Shown: positions 26,301 through 47,600 of the stretch, in pieces
How positions within the stretch are numbered: position 1 is the stretch's first letter
Layout: each line of letters opens with the position of its first letter
Assembly: GCF_949628265.1 (NCBI RefSeq)
Contig: NC_088789.1
Coordinates: 4,890,886 to 4,954,885, forward strand
Reading direction: 5' to 3'
Source of the DNA: Cloeon dipterum
Lineage: Eukaryota; Arthropoda; Insecta; Ephemeroptera; Baetidae
DNA: 64,000 nucleotides
Notes under the pieces: generated by a model
Seen by the model: the letters and a program-made list of their open reading frames with translations, nothing else
Database searches by the model: none
Told to the model about the DNA's origin: nothing
Position numbers and translations under genes: made by a program

Positions 26301-28092
26301 GAAATTTCAACACATTTTGTTTAAACAACGATTAAAAATAAATCAGACGCCTAACAAACGCGATATTTAGTGTGCTTCTGCCGGTTGTCAGGCAGCGCCG
26401 GCGTTGCGTCGTGCGAAAAGGCAGGCTGCTGCAGTTGTTTGGCTACTCACCTAGAGTCGGTGCGAGAGGAGGCTACCTGGCATCCCCATGCCTTGATCAG
26501 CCGCACACTGAACTCGCTGGCTCCTGGAAGAGACTTGCGCCTGCCGCGCTGCTCGCATCCGACGCGGTCGCGGCAGCAGGGGCACCGCGACCCTCGCACA
26601 CCCTGGTGGTGCCCTCGAAAAGCGCGCACGCACTCACTGACCTCCCACGGGTCAATAAAATGCACCGAATCATCGCGTGAAGCTGCCGCCTGCCTGCTTG
26701 CCCTCCTACTTGTGGCTCTGTGTTGCCTCCAAAATGTGCATTTGCCGTGCACCTGCTGCGCTCCCTGATCAGATCAATGCTCGTGCACACATAAACACCT
26801 TCGCAGATGTGCAAAGAAACTGCCGAGGAGCAGATTGCAAATTGATTTGATTGCTCAGTACCCGATATGCGATAGTCACACCTGACTATGAGAAATAAAC
26901 GGTGATAGGTGTTTTGTTCTATCTATTCTATTGAACTATTGATGATTTAAACAACAAAATGTTGCACCTAGTTAAGAATTAACATAATCACTTTCCAGCA
27001 TTTCTAGAAAAGTAATATTAGCTTTGAAATTTGAGGTCTCGTGAATAATTAAATCTGTTTAACTGTAAATTTCAAAAAAATTAGCCACGGGAATTTTTGA
27101 AAAAGGGGTTTTTGCCGTAGTGAGGCTCAAGGGTGAAGTTTCACGGGGTTTCGTCACTTGCTTTATTTAACGAGCTCAGAAATGAGTACAGTCGATCGTT
27201 TTCAGCGATCGCAGCGATTCAGAATTTCCTGCAGCTCATACCTCACGGTCTTATTTAGTTTTCAATTTTAAAGTCTCGGAGACCGGAAAACCTGCTGACT
27301 ATTGAGAATGCGCTAAATTATTTTTCTTTTCTAAATTTCAATTTCACTCTTAGCAACCCATCCAGAATCATTTCGCATAACTTTTTTTCTTTTGTGTAAA
27401 ACAAAACAGTTTGCTTCATTTGTTGAAATAAAGATTTTAGTAGTAATACCTTTTATGACACAAGATTGATATCCAATCTACTTATCAGAACCACCGTAGA
27501 CCTATGGTTCCACTTGGGTCAGCAGCTTGAGTAGCTTGCCCACCATAGGCAGCATTATGACCACATTGATCTCTGGAACGAGCATCAGGTGCAAACTCAC
27601 ACCGGGAGCCCGGCGGAAGGGTGCTCAATTAGAGCTAATCTAGTTAATACGCTCGACCTGCCCTCTCTAACAATCAAAGTGATTGAACGGCACGGACGGA
27701 TCACGCTTCCCACGGTCTACGTTATACAAACTGATTTTCCTGTATTAACTTTTTCACGCAAAGTTTGTTCACAAAATAAAAACTCGGCACAGCTAAAAAA
27801 GCTAACACAAGTGGCAGCTCTCCCAAAGCTGTTCAAACTTCTCCGTTGGGTTGTAAATAAGGGTCTCATTCTCATTAGCGCTGGTCCTTGATTATTGATT
27901 GCCTCATTAATTTCCCGTCTGATTGTAAAGTAGCTAATGTACCGCTCTCCGGAGTTCTTCTCGGAAAAATTATCAAATCAATAAAAAAATTATTTTTCTC
28001 GTGGAAACATTTTTTTTTCAAATGATATTTTAATCATGCTTCATGTTTGTCCATGTCCAGAATAAATCGAATCTTGGCATGCGCTTTATTTC
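23400..28092. other. Gene desert, part 3
   Basis: No supported gene. It includes the GC-rich island listed separately at 26370-26810. At about 27.5-27.9 kb several frames are open on both strands without recognisable domains. Upstream exons of the tectonic-like gene were looked for here (the cysteine-rich segment and the NPGY-type motif) and not found. Confidence 0.45.
26370..26810 (-). other. GC-rich island with minus-strand splice donor; possible 5' exon
   Basis: This island stands out from AT-rich flanks. On the minus strand an open frame from about 26752 runs for about 100 codons into a good donor (GACTCTAG followed by GTGAGTAGCC) at about 26447. Two other frames on each strand are also open, so composition alone could explain the openness. 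It could be a promoter with a first exon for a minus-strand gene to the left, or a regulatory island. No protein family is recognisable. Confidence 0.2.
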
Positions 28093-28146
28093 ATGAAGCG
28101 AACGCTTTTAATTTTCCTGGTAGCGCTTTTAGCAACGGACACGATA
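28093..28146 (+). CDS. Candidate signal-peptide exon upstream of the tectonic-like gene
   Basis: An ATG at 28093 opens MKRTLLIFLVALLATDTI, with the basic then strongly hydrophobic profile of a signal peptide. It ends exactly at a good donor (ATA followed by GTGAGTCG) at 28147. Tectonics begin with a signal peptide, and this lies about 1 kb upstream of the first recognised tectonic exon on the same strand, so it may be exon 1. The exons that should follow (cysteine-rich N-terminal half) were not found between here and 29177. It could also start a different small secreted product, or be chance. Confidence 0.25.
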
Positions 28147-29176
28147 GTGAGTCGAATCAATAAGGGGGAAATTATCTTCTTTCTCATTCTGCGTGCAAAT
28201 TCTACGCTTGGATATTCTTGCAAGCATGAATAAAACAAATTCCATCATTATCATTAGAGCTGTGCATAGTTGATGATTGCGTGCATTACGCGTCAGTCCT
28301 GACGTAGTTGACTGACAGAGCGCATTATTCGCACGGTGAGCGTGATTTATTTAACAGGCGCTAGCAATCGGATTTCACGCTGCAGTGCCAGAGTTACGCC
28401 GCGCTCTCATTAGTCTACCCTGCAGCAACCCCCTCTGGGTGCAATCGCAGGACAACCCTCCGCCGATTCAGTGAGCGATGTGCAAAATCACTGGCTGCGA
28501 AAACATCGCTCTAGCCTGGCTTCGCACTTTTCCGCTGAGAGAGGTGAAAGTGAAATTCGGCTGTGCGCCAATCGCCCAACATGGCGAAGGGAAAACTTTC
28601 CCGTACAATTCTTACGCAGAGATACACCCTAACGTCAGGTGCTCAATTTTCAAAGGAGCTCAAGAGCCTTTGTCCCAAAGGCAAAGGTTTTTTGTTTTCC
28701 TGTGGCGAGTAAAATTTGTCCTTTCAAAAAGATTAAAACAATAGCGAACTCAAGGGTCATACATCTAAAAATATGAGGGCGTAAAATGCTTGGAACGACT
28801 TTACTACAAAAATTAATTCAGCTCAAAGATAAAACAATCAATTGGGTAAAAGCAAACGCACGACTTCGTTTTTTTCAATTTGGGAAAATAAGCTACTGCT
28901 TTCCACTACCACGGGGGTAAAAATATTGCGGTGGTAGCAGAAACCTTTTCCACTCCCTTCAAAGCTGTTTGCACAGCAACTATAATATACAATTCTGCCC
29001 GCAGAGACCGTTGTAGAGCAAACTTAATTATTTTTTCTTGGTGGACGCCGGGGATATAACGACGATTGTGTATATAGATAAAGAAACAGACTGATGAAAG
29101 TCTTTTGATGTATATCACTTCAAGTATCTTTGTGTCAAAGATCAATAGTCTACAGTAAACTTTGTATTTGTTACAG

Positions 29177-30237
29177 ATGGGAATTGCGCCAATGTTGTGC
29201 CAGCCAGCTTTGGCTATGACACTATCACCTCTTGCAAATATAAATTGCAAAAAGAAGAAATCAACAACTGTACTCTGCTCAGGTAAAGTCTGTTTATTTA
29301 AAAACCAGATTCACATTGATATTCCTAAAAAACAACATGCGATCAACCCACAAATGGCTTACAGAAGCGATTTAGGTCCTATTTACGATAATAGCTATGC
29401 AACCTGCAGGGCATCAACGAAATGCCGGTTGCGGTATCTCTTTTTTTACCAAATAATGTCTTTTACAGTGAATCGATGGCAGACTTCGTCAGCTCACTTA
29501 TATCTGGCGAGCATGCGGGCAAACGGGGAGACCTGAAATTCGAGTCTATGGCGGACGTGGTGCCCATTTTGTGGTAAATATGCGTTCCTTATTCGAGGCA
29601 TGCTGAAAGTTGCCAGACGTGCTACTTTGCCTTTACAATCCGTGCTTGGTGCAGGTCTGGAGTGGATGATAACTCTAGTGAGCAGGTCGGTGGGTGCGTC
29701 GTTGCGTCTGGCATATCCATTAAAGTGCTTTTCTCAGAACATCTCTTGGCGTCAGGTGTAAAATTGAGCAGACTCGTCGGTCTCCGCATCGAGTGAGTTC
29801 CGTCGTCAATCCTTAAAAACTTACTTGTACTCCCTATACTACCTCTGCTTTCTGCTTTTCTGTTTTACTCACAAAGAAATTTCTGTTGCTTTGTAGCCCT
29901 TTGGCAATCAACTTGTCTATGCCAGCGCCGTCGGCACTTTTTGTTTCCTCTTCGCTCAAGTTTCTCAGAGTCAACTCATTTACTGAGAGGTCAAAGTAAG
30001 TATACAAGCGTTCGGTCGGACAAATAAAATTGTTGTAACTCTTTATTATATGTACTCTCAAGGTTTTGGCTGCGCATGATGGAGCATTCAGAGAACTCTT
30101 GGCTTGAGATGCTTGATCCTCTCCTCGCAGTTTTCAACAATGAAGATAACATGCATGAAATGATTATTTTCTGGAGTGTTAGTATTGCTTCTGCCATACT
30201 AATTTACGGCAGTACAAAGTTTGGGAGCAGATCATAA
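29177..30237 (+). CDS. tctn: Tectonic-like protein, C-terminal part (last five exons)
   Basis: Tectonics are secreted or single-pass proteins of the ciliary transition zone. Five exons join in a continuous frame: 29177-29282, 29469-29573, 29655-29792, 29897-29995 and 30063-30237, about 207 residues ending in TAA. Family signs are a cysteine followed by VVPASFGYDTITSCKYKL (compare the tectonic pattern PVLFGYxxxSGCKLxL), then CTLLSE, then MADVVPILW (compare MLDWVPIHF). A late cysteine-containing beta-rich segment follows. Near the end is a hydrophobic segment (MIIFWSVSIASAILIYG), suggesting a membrane-anchored form. The first exon starts mid-codon, so upstream exons must exist, yet the signal-peptide and cysteine-rich half was not found. 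The gene may have a long upstream intron or be a truncated copy. The frame is intact with all splice sites consensus, which argues for a functional gene. It converges on the myosin VIIa gene. Confidence 0.72.
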
Positions 30238-30274
30238 TTAAATTTCACACCTCATTTTGAGACATATTTTGTTA

Positions 30275-30280
30275 TTTATT
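30275..30280 (-). terminator. Poly(A) signal of the myosin VIIa gene
   Basis: AATAAA on the minus strand, about 230 bases beyond the myosin stop codon. It lies only about 40 bases from the tectonic-like stop codon on the opposite strand, so the two transcripts probably overlap at their 3' ends. Confidence 0.7.
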
Positions 30281-30509
30281 TTGGGATACAGTGATTATCA
30301 TTTCTGTATAAATAGCACAATAAGCGTTAATATTACAACACATCATCGTGAAGACTGCAACCCTCTCTTTCAATAATTTACAACTGTGTAAAATTATCCT
30401 TCTGGCAAATTAAAAAAAAGCCATTTTTGAGATTCCAACAATGTACACATTTCTTTAGTGGACGGCTACGATTAAATTTTTAAGTACAAAAAGCTCTTTT
30501 TTAAGTTGT

Positions 30510-40619
<10,110 letters not shown>

Positions 40620-42263
40620 GGCGAACCGCTAAAGGGCAGCACCTGAAACACCGTGCGTCGACTGTTAATAAATTGCGGTTAGCCGTGTCGTGCAAATCAA
40701 AATTCGACAAGAAAACCCATGTCCGAGCACAATGTTACGCGACCCGCCTTGTTTGGCCTCGTTGGTAATTCAAATGTGTACGCTTTATTGCGGACACGAA
40801 TTTATTTCAACGCGGCCCTAGTCCTACGCTAAAGGTGTCGCGCACACTAATAATAAAAATAAATTGCAGTTCTGCCGTCTCTTGGGTCATTTATTTCGTC
40901 GCGCCGCCTTTGCGTCTCGCGAAAATTGCGAGAGTGCTAGTGTGGGAGACGCACAGTCATAACATCCAGCCGTCAAACAGAGATAAATCAAGTAGATTTC
41001 ATTTTGTGAAATATTCAATTCAATCACAGTGCTATTAATCATAAAAGTAAATGGAATAATTCACACATGAACAGCTGAAAGAGTGTATTTTATGAATTTT
41101 AAATGTGTAGGTACTTGAGGTGCAAAGTAATGATTCACGATTCTATATTTTAAACGATAGGTAAATTTGAGAAATTGATTTAATGAAGGGAGCAGGAGGG
41201 ACTCACTGTCAATGTGAATTAATTCTAGCCTATCTCCAAAGTTAATAAATTTTGTAAAATTAAAACGATTTGAAAAAATAGATATACTTATAATTTTGTT
41301 GCCGCTTGGTGGAGTTTGATTATAGGGATTGGAATTACTGCTCGGTCAAACCCCTCTACGAAATTCTGCACCTCTGGCCAAAAATTATCTCACATTAGGT
41401 AATCACCAGATCCGCCTCGCTCTGCGATCTACTATTAAAAACGACTACTGGTGATTTCAACGGTACCAGGCGCTTTTTGTGAGGACAGCGCCAACCCGCA
41501 TCACTCTACCATCTCCTGGGTCGTTATGAGCATTTCAGTAATTTATTATTGAAGCCCTCATTCGAATGCCGCGTAGAATGGCAGCTGTAGTATTTAGCAG
41601 AACTAATTAGCATCACGTTCGTTTTGTTTATACAACTCGAGGAATATAGTCAGCAGCGGCAACGACGTCGCTCTTTCCGCCCGACAGTAATTTAGAGCAG
41701 TCGGTGCTCGCGAGTGAGAGAATTCTGGCCTGCGAGGTTTATCAGAGCTCCATGTTGTGCGATACTTCCCACGGAAAATTTCGCTTAAATTGTGTGCTGC
41801 GTGTATAAATGTAACGCTTTTTATAACAGAGCGAAACTCAACAGCTGAAAATTGGAGCTAAAATACTTGTCCCGTCCCCCTTACTATTTTAATTTTTTTA
41901 GTGAAAATAGCACAACTGCTTAAAAATTACAAAGTAATTTAACTGTCCGCTTAGGTCACTGAGAAATATTGAAAGTTCAATATTGCACGGGAACAAGTCC
42001 ATGTAGAGAGCAGATTATTCCACCAATGTCCTTCAAAACGATTGTAAAGGGTGGTAAACAAATATTATTTCCTATCTCTATATTGCGAGATTCCATATCA
42101 GCAATTTTCAAGTTTTTGTTTTATTTTTTATTTTCATATTTGTACATATTTGTATGTCCTATGTCACGTTCAGGTTGTATAATTGCTGCCTTCTGATTAA
42201 AAAAATCACAGACAGTGCTCAAACCAATTAGCTCAATTACGGAATAAGTCTTCAGGGAAAGCC
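40620..42263. other. Upstream flank or 5' intron of myosin VIIa; no gene recognised
   Basis: No coding exon is supported. Immediately upstream of the myosin ATG, on the minus strand, a pyrimidine-rich CTTTAG could be a 3' splice site for a 5' untranslated exon. GC-rich patches at about 40.6-41.0 and 41.4-41.8 kb could hold regulatory elements. Confidence 0.4.
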
Positions 42264-42684
42264 ATGCACTTCACAGACTTCCTTCAGAAAAAGCAGGTTT
42301 TAGGAAAAAAAGCAGTCGTCGAGTGACTAATGGGTGCCTGGATAAAAAAAAACCTAAAAGGCGTTTAGCATGTCTCGGCGTGTGCTATCGGCCGGCAGAA
42401 AGCGAAGAGGGAGATATACGCTGGTCAGACACGGCTAACTGTTTTTTCCCTCTTTAACTTTTTAGAGCCTTCAGCGATCGACAAGGCTGAGATTCCTGGT
42501 GTCCGTGCTCAGGCAAGCGCTTAAAACGAAGATGATGAACCAAACCAAGGCATCATCATCATCTGCCTCTGCTTATTTTTATTCATCAGGGAGCAAATAT
42601 TTGAAACCGGAGCTGCTCTCGATGAGAGCTAGGAAGGAGCCTAGCTTCGAGGAATCGCAGGAAACGCAGCAGCCACTGCGCTGA
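42264..42684 (+). CDS. Candidate small protein, two exons, unknown function
   Basis: The second exon (42465-42684) is the convincing part. It follows a textbook 3' splice site: CTAAC branch-like sequence, a long T/C tract, then TTTTTAG. It stays open for 72 codons to TGA with a protein-like composition: a basic amphipathic stretch (RLRFLVSVLRQALKTKMM), a serine cluster, then a charged glutamine/glutamate-rich tail. Exon 1 is less certain. An ATG at 42264 opens MHFTDFLQKKQ, ending in phase at 42296 before GTTTTAGG, a weak donor. An alternative start at 42370 would need a 42-nt intron, shorter than any other here. The joined product would be about 83 residues. I recognise no family. It would lie inside a 5' intron of myosin VIIa, on the opposite strand, if that gene starts further upstream. 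Confidence 0.35.
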
Positions 42685-44309
42685 AGATGGTTGACGAACC
42701 CGTTATTAGCATTTCCCATTGTTCTTACATTGATTGGGTTTCTTGTGATTTGCGGTGCGTTGCTATTTTTTGGTGTTTTGATTTTGTAATTCGATATAGA
42801 AATCGAACATGAACATCAAGTTAATGATCTATTTTATTTAGAATGACTAGTTTAAATTGAGACTGAACTGGATTTGAGTTAATTTTCTATACCACTTTAC
42901 CAAAGAATTTTGGCGCTATTAAATCCAAACTCAACTATTTTTTGAAAAATTATGAAAACACCTATGTATTCTCAGTATATTTATAAGGCAGAGGTTCACT
43001 GTTTATGTTATTTTCAACGAAAAAATAATGTTAATTTCATTTTAGCATTCCATAACAAGAAACAAATATTAGAGCAATCTATGAATTGTAGTATCGTTTA
43101 CTCAATTTTAAAGAGTTCTAAAACAGCCAAACTTTTTCATTTTATATTATGTTAAAAAGTGGTTTCATTATTTGTGACTCATTTTTTCTTGCTTGTTAAA
43201 ATGCAAATTAATTTAGAGGGCTCTTGAAACCCATAAATTTATGTTCTACCCTGCAAAATATTGACAAATAGCTGGATAAAATAACTTAAGAAACAGAAAA
43301 ATGAAGCGCATAACTTGTAAATTACATAAGAAACCACGAATATTCAACGCTAGGCGTGGAAAACCGCATAATTTGCGGTCAATTAACTCGCTCATGCAAT
43401 ACCAGGACCAGCAAAGTTTATAATAACCGAAAATAAAAACGGTCGATGAATTTAACTGGCAAAATCAAATCTTTCTATTGCATGGAAGGTGGACATCAGT
43501 TCGCAAGTCCGAAATATAGAGCAAGCATGGTATTACGCTTTTCAAATGATGTTTGCTCTACTTGCTTGTCTCAAAGTGTGGCCGATGAGGCGGTGCGCGA
43601 CTCTAATTCGATTTCCTGCCACCACAACTCCATTGTTAAGACGCGCTTTATTATTGCACCACGTACTGAGGGCTCTACAATGGCTTCTTTCTCTCTGCAC
43701 ACGCCACTTTTAAGTGTGCACTTCGTTGGTATAACTTAACACTCTTGAAATCAGTTGAGCAGAGAGTTAGGCAGCATCTCCCACGTAAACCTATATATTT
43801 CTACGGGTGCTGAGTGATATATTGCAATGTCTTGTCTTGTGAAACTATTACAAAGCAGAACAAATTGTTTGTTTTGATTCAATGATCAGTTTTCAGCATT
43901 AGAAGACTGCACTTTTTATTTTAGTAAACTCTTTTATAATTTAATCTTTCAATTATTTTTATTTTATTTTGCCCCTATGCTCTTGCTGTTCATTATTTAC
44001 TGTCATCGATTGTGCATACTTTTCCTACATTTTATAACAAAAAATGATTAAATGCATAGTAAAGTAGGCTCATTAAAACGTCATACTTGATATTTTTGTA
44101 ATATTTTTCTAAGCACTGCAACCCACTAAATATAATTATTAGACAGAAAATTTAAAGAGAAAACACAATTAGAAGCTATTCACATAAGCAAAAGGCAAAA
44201 AATTTTGCAGTAAATACTTGACTTTTCCCCGACGTTAACTTTTAACAAATAAAATAATTAATGTCTTATTTATTTTGAGGTTTTTTTTCGTAATTTTGTA
44301 CGAACTCAC
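42685..44309. other. No gene recognised
   Basis: AT-rich sequence with only short or composition-driven open frames. Nothing resembles a known family. Confidence 0.45.
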
Positions 44310-44690
44310 CCGCGGATGATCTAAACGATGATATCATTGCACCCGATTTGTGTCTATGAGCATTGGAATTTGCGATTGTGTCGTAGGTTTCTTTATCTCT
44401 GTTGTTTACAAATGATACGGAATGCCAACAGCATAAGTGTGTTTCATTCAGTCTGCTGTCATCCTCAAAACAAATATGAATTAGATAATCCCTTTCTCTC
44501 TCGAGAGAGTGAGTACACGCAACACCCACGTCAGTGCAATAAAATCGTGACAAATCCGTGCTAAAGGGCGTTGCGGTAAGCATGGAATAGACGACAGAGC
44601 TGTATAAACTAAATTCGCAACAAGTCAAGCGACACTTCTACTTCTCGGAAGCCATTTTCAGCAGTTTGTACCGGCGCTGAGTGAAACAGC
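44310..44690 (-). other. Candidate 5' exon on the minus strand
   Basis: On the minus strand, ATGGCTTCCGAGAAG begins at 44655 in a good start context (GAAA before ATG) but meets TAG at 44640-44638. After that stop the same frame stays open for about 120 codons to TAA at 44268-44266. Inside it at 44310/44309 is a strong donor (CCGCGG followed by GTGAGT). The simplest reading is a transcript 5' exon ending at 44310, possibly a non-coding first exon of myosin VIIa, whose first coding exon has an acceptor-like site at about 40628. Alternatives are a small intronless protein, or chance. The signals are visible; the assignment is inference. Confidence 0.25.
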
Positions 44691-44699
44691 GAAACTTGA

Positions 44700-47600
44700 A
44701 AACGGTTTCATGCCTCGTTTCTCGGCCCTTTGCAACGGCAGAACAGCGAGTCAAATCGGCTGACTAATCAAACTCGAATTTCACTCATTATGCTCCAGTT
44801 GATTTTATAAACTTACTGGGTGAAACCGACAAGCCAGCATTTGCATATTCTCACCGGGAAGCAGATTGCACGCGATGCGAATGTTTTGAATAGGCCCCCT
44901 GATTACGGCCCAAATCAGGTTGCGACGTCAAAACTTGCGTCTGAGCTCACCTTCACACGCTAGGGTCCGTTTTCAGGTGAAGCAGGGGTCATAAATATGT
45001 AGAGCTGCTCTTGATCGAATTTCACTCCAGGTACTGTTTGGTATTTTACTATTCTTTGGTATATGAGAAAGAAAGTAAATAAACTAGAATTCATTTTAAT
45101 GCCAGCTGCGACGCATGATATTTGTATGTAATTTTTATGCGCCAACTGTTTGAGAGTATTAAAACTGCGGAAATAAAATGGAAAAAATGCACAATTTTTA
45201 ACGCGTGTAAATTAAATCAAGCAAAAAATTTTCTTCTAATTTTAACTTTTAGCCATCCTTCCTAAATTGAAACGCACAGAGCAAATCCATTGATTTTTTT
45301 AGTGAAACTCTAATAAAATTATAAAGAAAATAAAAACTAAAATTTGACTGGGATCTATGGAATAAACCTTTAAAACATTTCAGCGGTATTGATTTTGGAA
45401 AAAAATGTATTTAATGCGACTGTAGAGCAATTCCATGCAACGTCGAAGAGGAAATAATAATGAAAATAGTTGGTAAACCGCGCTGCACCCAGGTAAAGGC
45501 CAAATTCGACCTTCAGAAGCGGTAAAAAACGCTTTTATTTAGCTTTTATATTCCACGGGCGGCGTGAAGCGCGCAGAGATGCTCTGCGAACGGCGGCTAC
45601 CTGCGCTCAAAGGTTGTTGCGCGGCAGGTATAAGAAAAAGTTACGGTTCATAGCAAAACAGGTGCATCGTCTAGAGCCTGCTGCCGCTGCTTACGTCACC
45701 GCACGAGGCGAATAAAGCACGGCCGAGGCTCCCCTCGACGCCGCGAATCTCATATTGAAATTTGATTTTTCTGCAGCGCACGCAGCATGCATTGTTTACC
45801 GAAGATAATGCAGCGCGTAATGAGACATAATTGGAGCTAGCCGGCTATTTTTATGCTCCAGTAAGTCGATTTAAATTTAATTCCGCACTGAATGTGGAGC
45901 ATTTGAGTCGTGGAGAAGGACCTGCCACTGCGCTGCGATGAGAAAAGCTTGCTTCTGCCTCGCTTCTCCAGGTCAAACTGGCTCCCTTCGTCTCATTCAT
46001 TCGCCATTGTTTTTGCCTCTGCGATCGCTTTCTTTCTCCAGTCTTTCTCTGACTCGACACTATCAAAGAAGTGTTTTGTTTCTTTGCTGGAAATAGCTAG
46101 TAGGGCGTGATTCTGTTTTCGGATCACAGACTCATTGTTTGATTCGTGGAACGCTTTGTCCAAATAAAGTATGTCTTTTTCGCTACAATAGATCCGCACT
46201 ATTCTTTTCGTAAAGAACCTAGTAGCTTTGTTTCAAGCCTCTTTCTATCAATTGATCAAATAACATTTAATACAACCGATTTGCTGAAGTTTGGGTTAAA
46301 GGAGGCCACTTATCAAAAGAAATTCTGATTGTTTTGAAAGTTTTCATTATTTTCAAATGTGATTATTCCACAAACCATGCTCACGCACTGCCAATAAATT
46401 CCTAGGAAGGATTAAAGTGAAGTGGCTAAGTATTCCTGGAGCCCCCATCCATCATCGTAAATCTCAGTCTCAAACGACGGCAATTAAACGTGCCAGGGCA
46501 TCAGTCAGATGGCATTATTTGAAGGAAACGCACGAAAGAGGAGCGAGCTGTAAAAATGGCCCACAGATGCAACACTCGGCTACGAAAATAGTCATGTTCA
46601 CCATTATGTTAATTATTATTTAGCTATTTTTATAGCACCCGCTAACTGTACTTGTCGGTCGGGAATAATACATGGAATCACGCGCGTTCGAAGGCTGCGC
46701 GCATGATGAGACTGACACACAGAGAAAAACGCCGGCTTGTGATTTTCTATTCACGCATCTACTACTGTAAATTTTAAATTAGTCAGCATGTTTATCAGTC
46801 GCATTCATGCGGCACCATTACTGCTGTTTTCGTATTCATGCGTCGGCCGGAACGCAAATCACGAAACGAGTACAACACCTCACTGGGCTGTTTATCACTT
46901 CTTCGTGGAAACGGCGACAACGACGACGACGACGACTGCTTGCAGAAATGAATGGCTACGGTTGTTATTTACAAATGTGAATTTCTTTGGAGCCCAAAGG
47001 AAAAATTGCAACTTTCATACTAGCAGAGTTGCTTGTATTCTGTCTCGTCATTTGAATAAAGTATTCCCAGTGAGAAAAACCACCATACATGAGGGAATAA
47101 CCAAAATAACAAGACGATATCATATTTTGAAGCTGCTATAACAGGTTTGTTATAAATAAAATCATCACAAGAAATAAAGAAATAGACATGTTTATCAAAA
47201 TAAAGCGTTAGGATGAAAGAAAATTAAGAATTATCTAGTGAATTTCTGTCTCGACACCTCTTGAGCACCTCTTAAGATCTTTATCCAAGAGTCAAGAGTT
47301 TGTTGGTTCGACTCTTGTTGTTCTTACAGCAGTTTGTTTAATGAAATTCACTCTGGAGGAGAAAAGAGAAAGAGAGACCTGTCTGCGGATAGATGAGCTG
47401 CCTTTTATATCCGCCTACTTTTATACCGCACAAGATCCACGTGTATGCTCGTTTTGTTGTGACTTGACTCATTTATTAATATGTCGCTCGAGTCTGCATC
47501 TTAAAGAGGTCGTTGTGCAGATGGACAATAGACAATAATTGTTGCCTTGACTAGACCAAGAAAGGTGTTGAGTATATGCTTCTGATCTCGACAAATGACG

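Noticed and set aside
27489..27720. Hydrophobic minus frame (VVIMLPMVGKLLKLL) as a terminal exon
   Set aside because: At least two other frames in the same stretch are equally open and protein-like, and no family or partner exon could be found.
29290..29460. Extra exon inside the tectonic-like gene
   Set aside because: Including it breaks the frame (a TAG follows), while joining 29282 to 29469 directly keeps frame and family pattern, so it is intron.
42370..42422. Alternative first exon MSRRVLSAGRKRRGRYTL for the small protein
   Set aside because: Requires a 42-nt intron, shorter than any other intron in the window, and a poor donor. Kept only as an alternative.
46788..47141. 117-codon + frame with a threonine run
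   Set aside because: The threonine run is translation of an (ACG)-type repeat; no other coding evidence.
47290..47320. tRNA B-box-like GGTTCGACTC
   Set aside because: No matching A box or cloverleaf stems around it.
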